Shown here: one piece after another, positions 7,906-16,463 of the stretch
Layout: each line of letters starts with the position of its first letter
Position numbering within the stretch: position 1 is the first letter of the stretch
DNA from: Thermodesulfobacteriota bacterium
GTDB lineage: Bacteria; Desulfobacterota; UBA8473
Length of the DNA stretch: 64,000 bases
Direction of reading: 5' to 3'
Assembly (NCBI GenBank): GCA_040757775.1
Contig: JBFLWQ010000008.1
Coordinates: forward strand, 54,232-118,231
The notes under the pieces: model-generated
What the model was told of the DNA's origin: nothing
What the model saw: the letters and a program-made list of their open reading frames with translations, nothing else
Database searches by the model: none
Made by a program: the position numbers and the translations under genes

Positions 7906-10218
7906 ATGACACAGAAATACTATGCTCATAGCAAAAACAAGGTTAATCAGAAACACCTGCTGGTAGACCATTTAGAATCAGTCGGAAAGCTCGTTCGCTG
8001 TTTTACCCAGGGATTAAGTTGGACTGAAGAAGCTGCCCTTGCAGGACAATTACATGATCTTGGCAAGTATGGCGATCTGTTTCAGCTAAGATTACAAGGC
8101 AAAGCTGAAGGTATAGATCATTGGTCTGCCGGCGCATGGGCAGCCATAAGCAAAGAATATCAGGCTATTGCTGCCGCACTTGCCATCGAAGGACATCACA
8201 TCGGTTTGCAGTATTTGAACAAAGATCATCTTAAGGCTCTTGCTCCCCAAAAGCTCTCCTTAAACCATCCGCTACAACTCAAATTGAGCGAAAACGATCC
8301 CTCGGTTTTGAAGTCACGCATAGAGGCAGACGGCATAGCACCAAAACAGCAGGATATGGCTAAATTCGATTTCAGCATTGAAAGTAACATAGATCGTATG
8401 CTCGACATCCGCATGTTGTTTTCTGCACTTGTAGATGCAGACTTTCTCGATACCGAGGCTCATTTCAACGGCGACGAAAAAGGGAAACGTTATCGGGAAT
8501 CAGGCCCTGCGCTAAAGACAGAGCAAACGCTTGAGATTCTCCTTACCTATATCGAACAAGTTCGGCAAAAAACGACGGCTTCAGCCGATGTAGTCGAAGT
8601 TCGCACTGCATTGCTTGCGGATTGCCTGAGAGCTACCGACTCCAGAACCAGCTTATTTACTATCACAGCACCTACAGGAAGCGGCAAGACGTTTGCAATG
8701 CTAGCATTCGCTCTAAAGCATGCTCTCGAAAAGGGACTGCGACGGGTAGTGATGGTGATTCCTTATCTCTCTATCATCGAACAGACCGCTGCCATTTACC
8801 GCAATATATTAGCGCCGCACTTTGGTGAAAACTATGTGCTTGAGCACCATTCACTTGCAGGATTCGGTGCCGAGCCGGATAAGAACATATCCGATAACGA
8901 GGGCGAAAACGGTGAAAAAACAACCTCTGAACGGCAAAGAAGGCTTCTCTCTGAAAACTGGGATGCCCCGATCATTGTGACCACAAGCGTGCAGATGCTT
9001 GAATCACTGTTTTCAAATCGGTCATCGGCTTGCCGGAAACTGCATCAGCTTGCGCGCTCGGTAATTCTTTTTGACGAGGTTCAGACCTTACCAGCCGGGT
9101 TCGCCGTGCCGACGCTGGCCGCATTATCTCATCTCGCAAATGGTTACGGTTCAAGTATCGTCTTTGCCACTGCTACGCAGCCTGCATTTGAACATCTGGA
9201 TAATGCCGTCAAAACGCATTGCAACAGGGGTTGGCGACCATCTGAAATAGTTTCTCAACCGGCCTCGCTTTTCAAGCGGCTGCGTCGAACTAAAGTTACA
9301 TGGGACAGTCCCGACCACGGCATCGGCTGGGATGAACTTACTGAACGGCTACGCAAAAACAAACAGGCCTTGTGCATTGTAAATCTCAAAGGCCATGCCC
9401 GAAGTCTTTGGGAATGTCTTGGCGAAGGAACATTTCATCTTTCCACGAATATGTGTCCGGCACACAGAAGGGATATTTTGGATTCCGTACGCAACAAATT
9501 GAATGAGAAGCAGCCTGTCTGTCTTGTAGCAACGCAGTGCGTAGAGGCTGGGGTGGACGTTGATTTCCCTGTGGTTTATCGTGCATATGCCCCGCTTGAT
9601 TCGGTAATCCAGGCGGCGGGTCGTTGCAACCGTGAAGGAAGGCTCGAAGATCAAGGTTTACTGTATGTCTTCATGCCGGAGGACGAAGCTTACCCACCCG
9701 GCGGTGGATACGAGCAGGCCGCACACATCACGAAAATGCTGTTTAGAGAAGTTGGCGCGGACAATATGAGTCTCGATGATCCAGGTTTCATTAAAGATTA
9801 CTATGGAAGACTCTATGATATTTCGAAGCCTGAGATGTCAAAAGGGACAAAAGAGCTTATGGAATTTGTTAAGGCCGGCAGCTTCCCCGATGTAGCACGA
9901 CAGTACCGCTTGATTAAACAAGATGCCATTAATGTGCTTGTGCCATACGCATCTATGATGACTGAATTTGAACGCCTGAACGATGAAGCGGATAAAACAG
10001 GTCTAACGGCAGCATGGATAAAGGACGCTCGTTTGCTGGCCGTCAGCCTATATCGGCCCAAGCCTGATGATGCGGTATGGGACGCACTCATCCCTGTGAA
10101 GACCGGGGGACGGAAGGTACGAGGCGAAGGCGACTGGTTTATTTATGCCGTGAAGGAACACTATCACTCTGAGTTGGGGCTTGTGCCTTCCGGCGCGCTT
10201 AACATATGGATCGGATAA
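7906..10218 (+). CDS. cas3: CRISPR-associated nuclease/helicase Cas3 (type I-C)
   Basis: A 770-residue protein with an N-terminal HD nuclease and a superfamily 2 helicase. The HD nuclease motif QLHDLGKYGDLFQ lies near residue 50, with HWSAGAWAA and GHHIGL supplying further His ligands. Helicase motifs are Walker A APTGSGKT (about residue 250), motif II FDEVQTLP, motif III FATATQPA and motif VI QAAGRCNREGR. It degrades the non-target DNA strand after Cascade recognition. It is the first gene of a seven-gene cas operon; GAGGG lies before the ATG. Cas5c follows with its own AAGGAGG site. The coding DNA from here to cas2 is visibly more G+C-rich than the flanks, which suggests acquisition by transfer. 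Confidence 0.96.
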   Translation: MTQKYYAHSKNKVNQKHLLVDHLESVGKLVRCFTQGLSWTEEAALAGQLHDLGKYGDLFQLRLQGKAEGIDHWSAGAWAAISKEYQAIAAALAIEGHHIGLQYLNKDHLKALAPQKLSLNHPLQLKLSENDPSVLKSRIEADGIAPKQQDMAKFDFSIESNIDRMLDIRMLFSALVDADFLDTEAHFNGDEKGKRYRESGPALKTEQTLEILLTYIEQVRQKTTASADVVEVRTALLADCLRATDSRTSLFTITAPTGSGKTFAMLAFALKHALEKGLRRVVMVIPYLSIIEQTAAIYRNILAPHFGENYVLEHHSLAGFGAEPDKNISDNEGENGEKTTSERQRRLLSENWDAPIIVTTSVQMLESLFSNRSSACRKLHQLARSVILFDEVQTLPAGFAVPTLAALSHLANGYGSSIVFATATQPAFEHLDNAVKTHCNRGWRPSEIVSQPASLFKRLRRTKVTWDSPDHGIGWDELTERLRKNKQALCIVNLKGHARSLWECLGEGTFHLSTNMCPAHRRDILDSVRNKLNEKQPVCLVATQCVEAGVDVDFPVVYRAYAPLDSVIQAAGRCNREGRLEDQGLLYVFMPEDEAYPPGGGYEQAAHITKMLFREVGADNMSLDDPGFIKDYYGRLYDISKPEMSKGTKELMEFVKAGSFPDVARQYRLIKQDAINVLVPYASMMTEFERLNDEADKTGLTAAWIKDARLLAVSLYRPKPDDAVWDALIPVKTGGRKVRGEGDWFIYAVKEHYHSELGLVPSGALNIWIG

Positions 10219-10234
10219 GATAAGGAGGTTTGTT

Positions 10235-10972
10235 ATGCGAGGTAAAACACACTGCTTGGAGGTCTGGGGGGATTTTGCCTGTTTTACAAGACCGGAGATG
10301 AAGGTGGAGCGGTTTAGCTATCCGGTCATTACGCCGTCTGCTGCACGCGGGATATTCGATGCCATCTACTGGAAAAGGTCGTACGGCTTTTACTGGCAGA
10401 TTGAGAAGGTCGAAATCCTGAAACCGCCGCGGTATATTGCGCTTAGGCGGAATGAAGTAAAGGACAAAGCTCCACCAGAAAGTACAATTATTGCCTGGAA
10501 AGAAGGGAAACGTCAAATCGAACCGTTATGGGCTGACGGAGACCGCGATCTGCTCGGCACTGACCAGAAGGGCCGGACACAGCGTCAGACGATGGCACTC
10601 AAAGATGTACACTACCGGTTGTATGCACATATGAAGTTTCGTAATGGCGTGAGTAATACGGCAACACATGACGATCAGTTTGTGCGCCGCGCAAGCCACG
10701 GCAAATGTTTTTATCAGCCATTCTTTGGCTGTCGGGAGTTTCCTGCGTTTTTTCAACATATCGAAACTGATGATGAGAAAAAAACCGCCTTCCCTCTTGA
10801 TATGGATTTGGGCTGGATGCTCTACGACGTATTTGATCTTAGGCAGGCTAACGATGAGTTTGCTCACCCCCGTATAAGCATCTTCCATGCACGCATGATT
10901 AGGGGCGTTCTGAATGTGCCGCAATATGACGAACCGGCAGTCAAAAAGGTGGAGGAGGTGACTCATGCTTGA
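10235..10972 (+). CDS. cas5c: CRISPR-associated protein Cas5c (Cas5d), pre-crRNA endonuclease
   Basis: A protein of about 245 residues of the type I-C Cas5 family. In this subtype Cas5 replaces the missing Cas6 and cuts pre-crRNA at the repeat hairpin, then stays bound to the 5' handle in Cascade. Visible family features are LEVWGDFACFTRPEMKVER at the N-terminus, SYPVITPSAARGIFDAIYWK, the central QRQTMALKDVHYRLYAH and the C-terminal RGVLNVPQYD. The ATG at 10235 was chosen because AAGGAGG lies just upstream; an earlier in-frame ATG at 10181 would overlap cas3 by 38 bp without support. It overlaps cas8c by 8 bp. No cas6 is present in the locus, as expected for I-C. Confidence 0.93.
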   Translation: MRGKTHCLEVWGDFACFTRPEMKVERFSYPVITPSAARGIFDAIYWKRSYGFYWQIEKVEILKPPRYIALRRNEVKDKAPPESTIIAWKEGKRQIEPLWADGDRDLLGTDQKGRTQRQTMALKDVHYRLYAHMKFRNGVSNTATHDDQFVRRASHGKCFYQPFFGCREFPAFFQHIETDDEKKTAFPLDMDLGWMLYDVFDLRQANDEFAHPRISIFHARMIRGVLNVPQYDEPAVKKVEEVTHA

Positions 10973-12722
10973 TGCACTTTTGAAGGTGGCAGGCAGTACC
11001 GAACCTGGCTTTGCTCGCAAGATCGTAAAATGGGCGATTACTTGTGCAGCGGATGGACGCTTTACAGGTGTCATTCCTCTTTCCGAAGGCAAGGGGCAAG
11101 AATATTCACATTGCCCTAATCTTAGATTTTCTGAACTTGTTGGCGGGGGTGGGAGTCGCTCACATTTTCTTGTGGAAGGATTATCTACTTTAGCACTTTA
11201 TTGGAAAGACGACACTGAACAGAAAGAACAGGAAAAGAACCACGCCAAGCATAAGTATTTTTGTAGTTTGTTGGAATCAGCGTCACTGGATGCGCCGTAT
11301 CTGAAAGCAGGGGCAGAGATGTTGAAAGACGAGGAAACGCTTATTGCGATTCAGGCTGATCTGAAACGCCAAAAGGCAAAGTCCACCGAAACAGCCACAA
11401 TCATGGTCAACGGCATCAATCCGCTTGAACGCGATGACTGGAAAAATTGGTGGCGAAAATTTCGACAGACGCTTCAAACGCCAAAGCCAACAACCTCGAA
11501 AATGCGCTGTTTTGCCAGTGGAGAACTTGTTGAACCGCTTATGACACACCCCAAAATCAAGGGATTAGCGGGGGTCGGTGGTCTTGGAATGGGCGATGTT
11601 CTGATCGGCTTTGACAAAGACGCTTCTCAATCTTACGGGCTTGAACAGTCGGCAAACGCTGCCATTTCCGAAGATGCCGCAACAGCTTATACCGAAACTT
11701 TAAGCGGCCTGATCCGTGACAAAGGCATAAAATTTGGTGGTGCCATGATCACCTACTGGTTTCTTGACTCAATTCCTGATGAGGATGATCCGTTTCCGTG
11801 GCTGACGGAGCCGCCGGAGCAGACAAGCGCTGTTGCAGAACTCAAGGCAAGCCAATTACTGAGGGCGATTAAGGAAGGACTACGGCCTGATCTTGCCGGG
11901 AACCGTTACATAGCCCTTGTATTATCCGGTGCTGCAGGTAGAGTAATGGTGCGTGAAATCATGGAAGGTTTATTTGAAATTCTTGTCGCCAACATTGAAA
12001 AATGGTTTTCTGACCTTGCTATTGTCTCTCGTGAAGGAGATCGACTTGTTCCTTTCCCAAAATTTTTTTCGGTCGCCAATGCCATAGAGTTTCTGTCGAA
12101 AGACGGAAATATACTGCGTAATATTAATGACGTGCCGCCGTCTCTGATATCCGGGCTGTTGCGCGCTGCCTTGACTAACGGCATGATCCCAGCTTCAGCC
12201 ATGAGCCGGGCGCTTATGCGTATAAGAGCGGATTTTGTAGCCGCCCGCCCGCCGCTTGAGGTCAGATTTTCAATAATAAGAGCCTATTTGAAAAGAAAAG
12301 GAGATCAAAATATGGGGACTTATCTGAATAAGGAACATCCGCACCCGGCATACCATTGTGGGAGATTGCTTGCTGTGTTTGCTCGTTTACAGCGCGCAGC
12401 ACTAGGTGATGTGGGGGCAGGCGTAGTGCAACGTTATTATGCCGCGGCAAGCCAGACGCCAGGGCTGATACTCGGAAGACTTGCTACAAACGCCAAGAAT
12501 CACCTTGGAAAGCTCGAAGGTGGACTTGCGTGGTGGTACGAAAATCTCATTGCAGATGTGATGGGAAAAATCAAGAATGATATGCCGCGGACTTTGACAC
12601 TTGAGGAACAAAGTCTCTTTGCGCTTGGTTATTATCAACAACTTGCTGCATTGAACGCTGGTAAAGGCGAAAAATCGGAAAACATTGCAGATAATGACAA
12701 CAATAAGGAGGGAACAAAATGA
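10965..12722 (+). CDS. cas8c: CRISPR-associated large subunit Cas8c (Csd1)
   Basis: A 585-residue protein filling the large-subunit position of type I-C Cascade, which reads the PAM and recruits Cas3. The identification rests on its place between cas5c and cas7c, its size (family about 570-650), the C-terminal [24 protein letters not shown] typical of Csd1, and [21 protein letters not shown] ribosome site (AGGTGGAGGAGG) lies inside the end of cas5c, and the gene overlaps cas7c by 4 bp, so translation is probably coupled through the operon. In type I-C the small subunit Cas11c is often made from an internal start near the 3' end of cas8c. In-frame methionines exist in that part, but I could not single one out with confidence. 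Confidence 0.93.
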   Translation: MLDALLKVAGSTEPGFARKIVKWAITCAADGRFTGVIPLSEGKGQEYSHCPNLRFSELVGGGGSRSHFLVEGLSTLALYWKDDTEQKEQEKNHAKHKYFCSLLESASLDAPYLKAGAEMLKDEETLIAIQADLKRQKAKSTETATIMVNGINPLERDDWKNWWRKFRQTLQTPKPTTSKMRCFASGELVEPLMTHPKIKGLAGVGGLGMGDVLIGFDKDASQSYGLEQSANAAISEDAATAYTETLSGLIRDKGIKFGGAMITYWFLDSIPDEDDPFPWLTEPPEQTSAVAELKASQLLRAIKEGLRPDLAGNRYIALVLSGAAGRVMVREIMEGLFEILVANIEKWFSDLAIVSREGDRLVPFPKFFSVANAIEFLSKDGNILRNINDVPPSLISGLLRAALTNGMIPASAMSRALMRIRADFVAARPPLEVRFSIIRAYLKRKGDQNMGTYLNKEHPHPAYHCGRLLAVFARLQRAALGDVGAGVVQRYYAAASQTPGLILGRLATNAKNHLGKLEGGLAWWYENLIADVMGKIKNDMPRTLTLEEQSLFALGYYQQLAALNAGKGEKSENIADNDNNKEGTK

Positions 12723-13717
12723 GCATTCAAAACCGCTATGAATTTCTTTATCTTTTCGACTGTGAAAACGGCAACCCGAACGGCGACCCCGACGCCGGAA
12801 ACGCGCCTCGCATCGACCCGGAAGACATGCGGGGACTTGTCTCGGATGTGGCTTTAAAACGCAGGGTGCGAAATTACGTCCAAGAGGCTTGTGGCAACGC
12901 CGAACTTAACGCAATTTTTGTGGAACATGCGACAAACCTGAATCGCCTTATTGTAAAGGCACATGAAGAAACTGGTGGCATACCGGAAAAGGGAGCGTCA
13001 AAAAGCAAGGTCAGGGAAGCACGAAAATGGATGTGCAAAACTTTTTACGATGTGCGCACTTTCGGCGCGGTTATGAGCACTGGCCCAAACGCCGGACAAG
13101 TTCGAGGCCCGGTGCAGTTTTCTTTTGCGCGATCCATCGATCCCGTTCTTCCATTGGACATTTCCATCACTCGCATGGCTGTCGCTGAGGATGTTAAAGG
13201 CGCAAAGTCATCCGCAGATTATTTGAAATGGGAAGAAGAACAACCAGAGGACAAGCTACGCACCATGGGCCGTAAGAACCTTATACCTTACGGCCTTTAT
13301 GTTGCCAAAGGATTCATCAGCGCACATCTTTCCGATGATGAAAACGGGACAGGCTTTTCAGACAGCGATCTTAACCTTTTATGGGAAGCGCTGGCCAACA
13401 TGTATGACCATGATCGATCTGCAAGCAAGGGCTTCATGGCATGTCGCGGCCTCTATGTATTCAAACATGTCGGCACGGATACAAATGAAGAACAGCGAAA
13501 AAGACAGGCAATGCTCGGTTGCGCTCCGGCCCAGGCACTGCTTGACCTTGGTAAAGTGATACAAATCTGCAAGGATGAAGATGCAATGCATATAGACAAT
13601 GAAACAGCGCCTCGCAAATTTACCCATTATAAGGTGACAGTAAATAAGGGGAAAATTCCCACTGGCATCGAATTGTGGTCGTGGGATGATAGTAATGGTG
13701 GCTTAACCAAGGTTTAA
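12719..13717 (+). CDS. cas7c: CRISPR-associated backbone protein Cas7c (Csd2)
   Basis: A 332-residue Cas7-family RAMP protein that polymerises along the crRNA to form the Cascade backbone. The N-terminal signature [20 protein letters not shown] with [25 protein letters not shown] is characteristic of Csd2/Csh2. [20 protein letters not shown] and a C-terminal [13 protein letters not shown] follow. It is slightly longer than many Csd2 proteins (about 280-300), mostly in the middle. GGAGGGAACAAA precedes the ATG. It overlaps cas8c by 4 bp and is separated from cas4 by 4 bp. Confidence 0.95.
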   Translation: MSIQNRYEFLYLFDCENGNPNGDPDAGNAPRIDPEDMRGLVSDVALKRRVRNYVQEACGNAELNAIFVEHATNLNRLIVKAHEETGGIPEKGASKSKVREARKWMCKTFYDVRTFGAVMSTGPNAGQVRGPVQFSFARSIDPVLPLDISITRMAVAEDVKGAKSSADYLKWEEEQPEDKLRTMGRKNLIPYGLYVAKGFISAHLSDDENGTGFSDSDLNLLWEALANMYDHDRSASKGFMACRGLYVFKHVGTDTNEEQRKRQAMLGCAPAQALLDLGKVIQICKDEDAMHIDNETAPRKFTHYKVTVNKGKIPTGIELWSWDDSNGGLTKV

Positions 13718-13721
13718 ACGA

Positions 13722-14387
13722 ATGTCTGAAAATGGTTTCATTACGAATGTAGAGCGGGAATTGATACCTATTTCAGCTCTGAGCCAATATGTTTACTGCC
13801 CTCGCCGATGTGCTCTTATTTTTATAGAGCAAATCTGGAATGAGAACCTTTTTACCGCCGAAGGCCGGATCATACACGAGCGGGTGCATGAGGAAAACCG
13901 GGAATCCAGAGGCGACGTCCGGATCGAATATGGCGTGTCGTTACGATCTCTTCGCCTGGGGCTGATCGGGAAAGCTGATGTCATTGAGTTTCACCGACAG
14001 CTAGATAGCACGTGGCTTCCTTTCCCCGTTGAGTATAAGCGGGGCAAACCGAAACCGGATAGCTGCGATGCGGTGCAACTGTGCGCTCAGGCTTTATGTC
14101 TGGAAGAGATGCTTGGGGTTGAGGTTACGTGCGGCGCTCTGTATTATGGGAAAACCCACCGCCGCCATGAGGTCGTTTTTGACGAAAAATTAAGGCGGGA
14201 AACCGAGGAAACTGCAAGACGGGTTCACGAGCTGATTGCATCGGGTGAAACCCCCAGGCCGGTTTATAAGGCGAAATGTGATAACTGTTCCCTTTTCCAG
14301 CTTTGCCTGCCAAAGACTATCGGTAAAAAGGGTTCCGTAAAGCGTTATTTAAGCGCCATGGTAAGGGAAAATGAAAAGACATCTTAA
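13722..14387 (+). CDS. cas4: CRISPR-associated exonuclease Cas4
   Basis: A 221-residue RecB-like nuclease with a 4Fe-4S cluster that trims and orients prespacers with Cas1-Cas2. The cluster ligands are visible: YVYCPRRCAL near the N-terminus and KCDNCSLFQLCLP near the C-terminus. The PD-(D/E)xK active site is seen as GLIGKADVIEF and PFPVEYKRGKPK, with CAQALCLEEML as the QxxxY-like helix region. The start follows cas7c by 4 bp and the gene overlaps cas1 by 17 bp. Presence of cas4 with cas1 and cas2 means the adaptation module is complete. Confidence 0.95.
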   Translation: MSENGFITNVERELIPISALSQYVYCPRRCALIFIEQIWNENLFTAEGRIIHERVHEENRESRGDVRIEYGVSLRSLRLGLIGKADVIEFHRQLDSTWLPFPVEYKRGKPKPDSCDAVQLCAQALCLEEMLGVEVTCGALYYGKTHRRHEVVFDEKLRRETEETARRVHELIASGETPRPVYKAKCDNCSLFQLCLPKTIGKKGSVKRYLSAMVRENEKTS

Positions 14388-15402
14388 TACGCTCTTTGTG
14401 ACCACACAGGGGGCGTATCTCTCGAAAGATGGGGAAACAGTAGCTGTCAAGGTCGAAAAGGAAGTTAAACTACGCATTCCTGTCCATACGATAGGCGGGA
14501 TTGTCTGCTTTGGCAATGTTTCATGCAGCCCGTTTCTTATGGGATTTTGTGCTGAAAACGGTGTGGGTATCAGCTTTTTGTCAGAGTATGGGAGATTCCT
14601 GGCAAGGGTGCAAGGTCCGGTATCCGGGAATGTTTTATTGCGCAGGGAACAGTACCGGCGAGCCGATGACCCAAAAGCATCGGCGGAGATCACAAGAGCT
14701 TTACTAACGGGAAAGCTTGCCAACTGTCGCACAGTATTACAGAGAGCGCTCAGAGATCATTCCGATAAGATTGATACGGAGGCGATAAGCCGGGCATCAA
14801 AGCGATTGAGCAATACGTTAACCCGCATCAAGTCAGAAGCAAATCTTGATGTACTGCGGGGTATGGAAGGCGATATGGCGCACATCTACTTCAGTGTCTT
14901 CAATCACCTCATTACCGCTCAGAAGGAAGCTTTCGTGTTCGAAGAAAGGAATCGCAGGCCACCGCTCGATAATGTGAATTGTCTGCTTTCCTTCCTCTAT
15001 ACTATGGTAATGCACGATGTCCGTTCGGCACTTGAAACTGTGGGATTGGATCCGGCAGTGGGTTTTCTTCACCGTGATCGTCCCGGAAGGTCAGGTCTGG
15101 CACTGGATATGATGGAGGAATTGAGGCCGTTTATTGCCGACAGGTTAACCCTTTCATTGATTAACCTGAAACAGGTACAGAAAAAAGGATTCAAAAAAGC
15201 AGATACCGGCGCCGTAACAATGTCCGATGAAACACGGAAAGAAGTTCTGGTTTCATATCAGAACCGTAAGCAGGAGGAGATTATGCATCCTTTTATCGAA
15301 GAGAAGATAACGATTGGGTTGTTGTTTCACATTCAGGCGATGCTATTTGCCCGTTATCTGCGGGGAGACATGGATGGATACCCGCCGTTTATCTGGAAAT
15401 GA
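14371..15402 (+). CDS. cas1: CRISPR-associated integrase Cas1 (type I-C)
   Basis: A 343-residue Cas1 with the N-terminal beta domain (LFVTTQGAYLSKDGETVAVK) and a helical catalytic domain. The catalytic triad is visible as Glu in LRGMEGDMAHIYF, His in GFLHRDRPGR and Glu in LALDMMEELRPF. It inserts spacers at the leader-proximal repeat together with Cas2. The ATG lies inside the end of cas4, with GGTAAGGGAAA upstream. All catalytic residues are intact, so acquisition should be possible, although the array is short. Confidence 0.96.
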   Translation: MKRHLNTLFVTTQGAYLSKDGETVAVKVEKEVKLRIPVHTIGGIVCFGNVSCSPFLMGFCAENGVGISFLSEYGRFLARVQGPVSGNVLLRREQYRRADDPKASAEITRALLTGKLANCRTVLQRALRDHSDKIDTEAISRASKRLSNTLTRIKSEANLDVLRGMEGDMAHIYFSVFNHLITAQKEAFVFEERNRRPPLDNVNCLLSFLYTMVMHDVRSALETVGLDPAVGFLHRDRPGRSGLALDMMEELRPFIADRLTLSLINLKQVQKKGFKKADTGAVTMSDETRKEVLVSYQNRKQEEIMHPFIEEKITIGLLFHIQAMLFARYLRGDMDGYPPFIWK

Positions 15403-15415
15403 GGAGAAGTGAGCT

Positions 15416-15706
15416 ATGTTTGTGCTGGTGACTTATGATGTGGCTACCTCGAAACCCGGTGGATCAAGGCGTTTGCATCGGGTAGCAAAGGCCTGCGAGG
15501 ATTATGGACAAAGGGTTCAGTTTTCGGTCTTTGAGTGCATTGTAGATCCGGCTCAATGGGCATTTCTTCGCCAAAGGCTGATTGATGAAATTGACCCTGA
15601 GAATGATAGTCTGCGGTTCTATTTTCTCGGGTCAAACTGGAAAAGACGAGTTGAGCATATAGGCGCTAAGAAGGCTTTCGATCAGCAGGGACCTTTAATT
15701 GTCTGA
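15416..15706 (+). CDS. cas2: CRISPR-associated protein Cas2
   Basis: A 96-residue Cas2 with the ferredoxin-like fold signatures MFVLVTYDVATSKPGGSRRL and YGQRVQFSVFECIVDPAQW; the N-terminal Asp of YDV is present. It bridges two Cas1 dimers in the adaptation complex. GAGGAGAAGTGAGCT precedes the ATG. It is the last cas gene; a ~185-bp leader and the repeat array follow. Confidence 0.96.
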   Translation: MFVLVTYDVATSKPGGSRRLHRVAKACEDYGQRVQFSVFECIVDPAQWAFLRQRLIDEIDPENDSLRFYFLGSNWKRRVEHIGAKKAFDQQGPLIV

Positions 15707-15891
15707 TAGAAGTCTGCGAACCTGAAGGTCACCCGCTTTTGCCGGGGGATTCGCAATGAGGATAACATATTGAAGTTACTAATGTATTTAGAGGCAGTAG
15801 AATCAAAGGCGGACAATTTTATGGGTGAGAAAGTGTCGTCCGCAAAAATAGAGTAAAAATTAATTGGATTTTAAAAGGTTACAGGAATACA
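15707..15891 (+). promoter_or_regulatory. CRISPR leader
   Basis: The non-coding stretch between cas2 and the first repeat holds an AT-rich segment next to the array (TAAAAATTAATTGGATTTTAAA). It should contain the array promoter and the integration-determining site next to repeat 1. I see no clear -35/-10 pair that I would defend. Confidence 0.75.
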
Positions 15892-16253
15892 GTCGCCCCC
15901 TGCGCGGGGGCGTGGATTGAAACCTTCAGATTTCGCCCGATTCCCTTCATCACTTCGGTCGCCCCCTGCGCGGGGGCGTGGATTGAAACATCTCTGCTCC
16001 ATCTCTCCGCCACAAATGGGACGGTCGCCCCCTGCGCGGGGGCGTGGATTGAAACATTAGCTCCCGTAACTGATTGATTTGGGTCAGATGTCGCCCCCTG
16101 CGCGGGGGCGTGGATTGAAACTTTTACCTTTGCATTTTTGACCGCCTAGTATCATGTCGCCCCCTGCGCGGGGGCGTGGATTGAAACAATTATACATTCC
16201 AGGATGTTGAAACCTTAATTAGTCGCCCCCTGCGCGGGGGCGTGGATTGAAAC
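15892..16253 (+). CRISPR. Type I-C CRISPR array, 6 repeats, 5 spacers
   Basis: There are six identical 32-nt repeats beginning GTCGCCCCCTGCGC and ending GTGGATTGAAAC, at 15892, 15958, 16024, 16090, 16156 and 16222. All five spacers are exactly 34 nt. Each repeat holds a CGCCCCC/GGGGGCG stem of 7 bp around a TGCGC loop, the substrate for Cas5c. The ATTGAAAC end is the usual 3' repeat tail, so transcription runs on the + strand away from cas2. No repeat degeneration is seen, including at the distal end, so the array is young or has been trimmed. Confidence 0.98.
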
Positions 16254-16354
16254 GTATCCTAAAAAGCATCCTTGGAGCAAAGCAAAGAGGAAACAGTCTC
16301 AAAGAAAATTCTTACCCAATAAATTAGGCGATTATAAAAAACAGGCAAAATCCC

Positions 16355-16383
16355 TTGATATGTTTAGCTTCATATTATATATT
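16355..16383 (+). promoter_or_regulatory. Predicted sigma70-type promoter for glgP
   Basis: TTGATA and TATATT are separated by 17 bp, giving a start about 75 bp before the glgP ATG. The stretch from the array end to this point holds no gene. Confidence 0.5.
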
Positions 16384-16463
16384 TAATCTTTCTAAAGGAT
16401 AACTAAAGGAATTTCATGTAGCAAAAAGAATAGAATCCAAAAATATCAAAAACAGGAGTTATT

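Noticed and set aside
16188..16221. A degenerate seventh repeat inside spacer 5
   Set aside because: It contains GTTGAAACC, resembling the repeat end, but no other part of the repeat, and the spacer has the standard 34-nt length.
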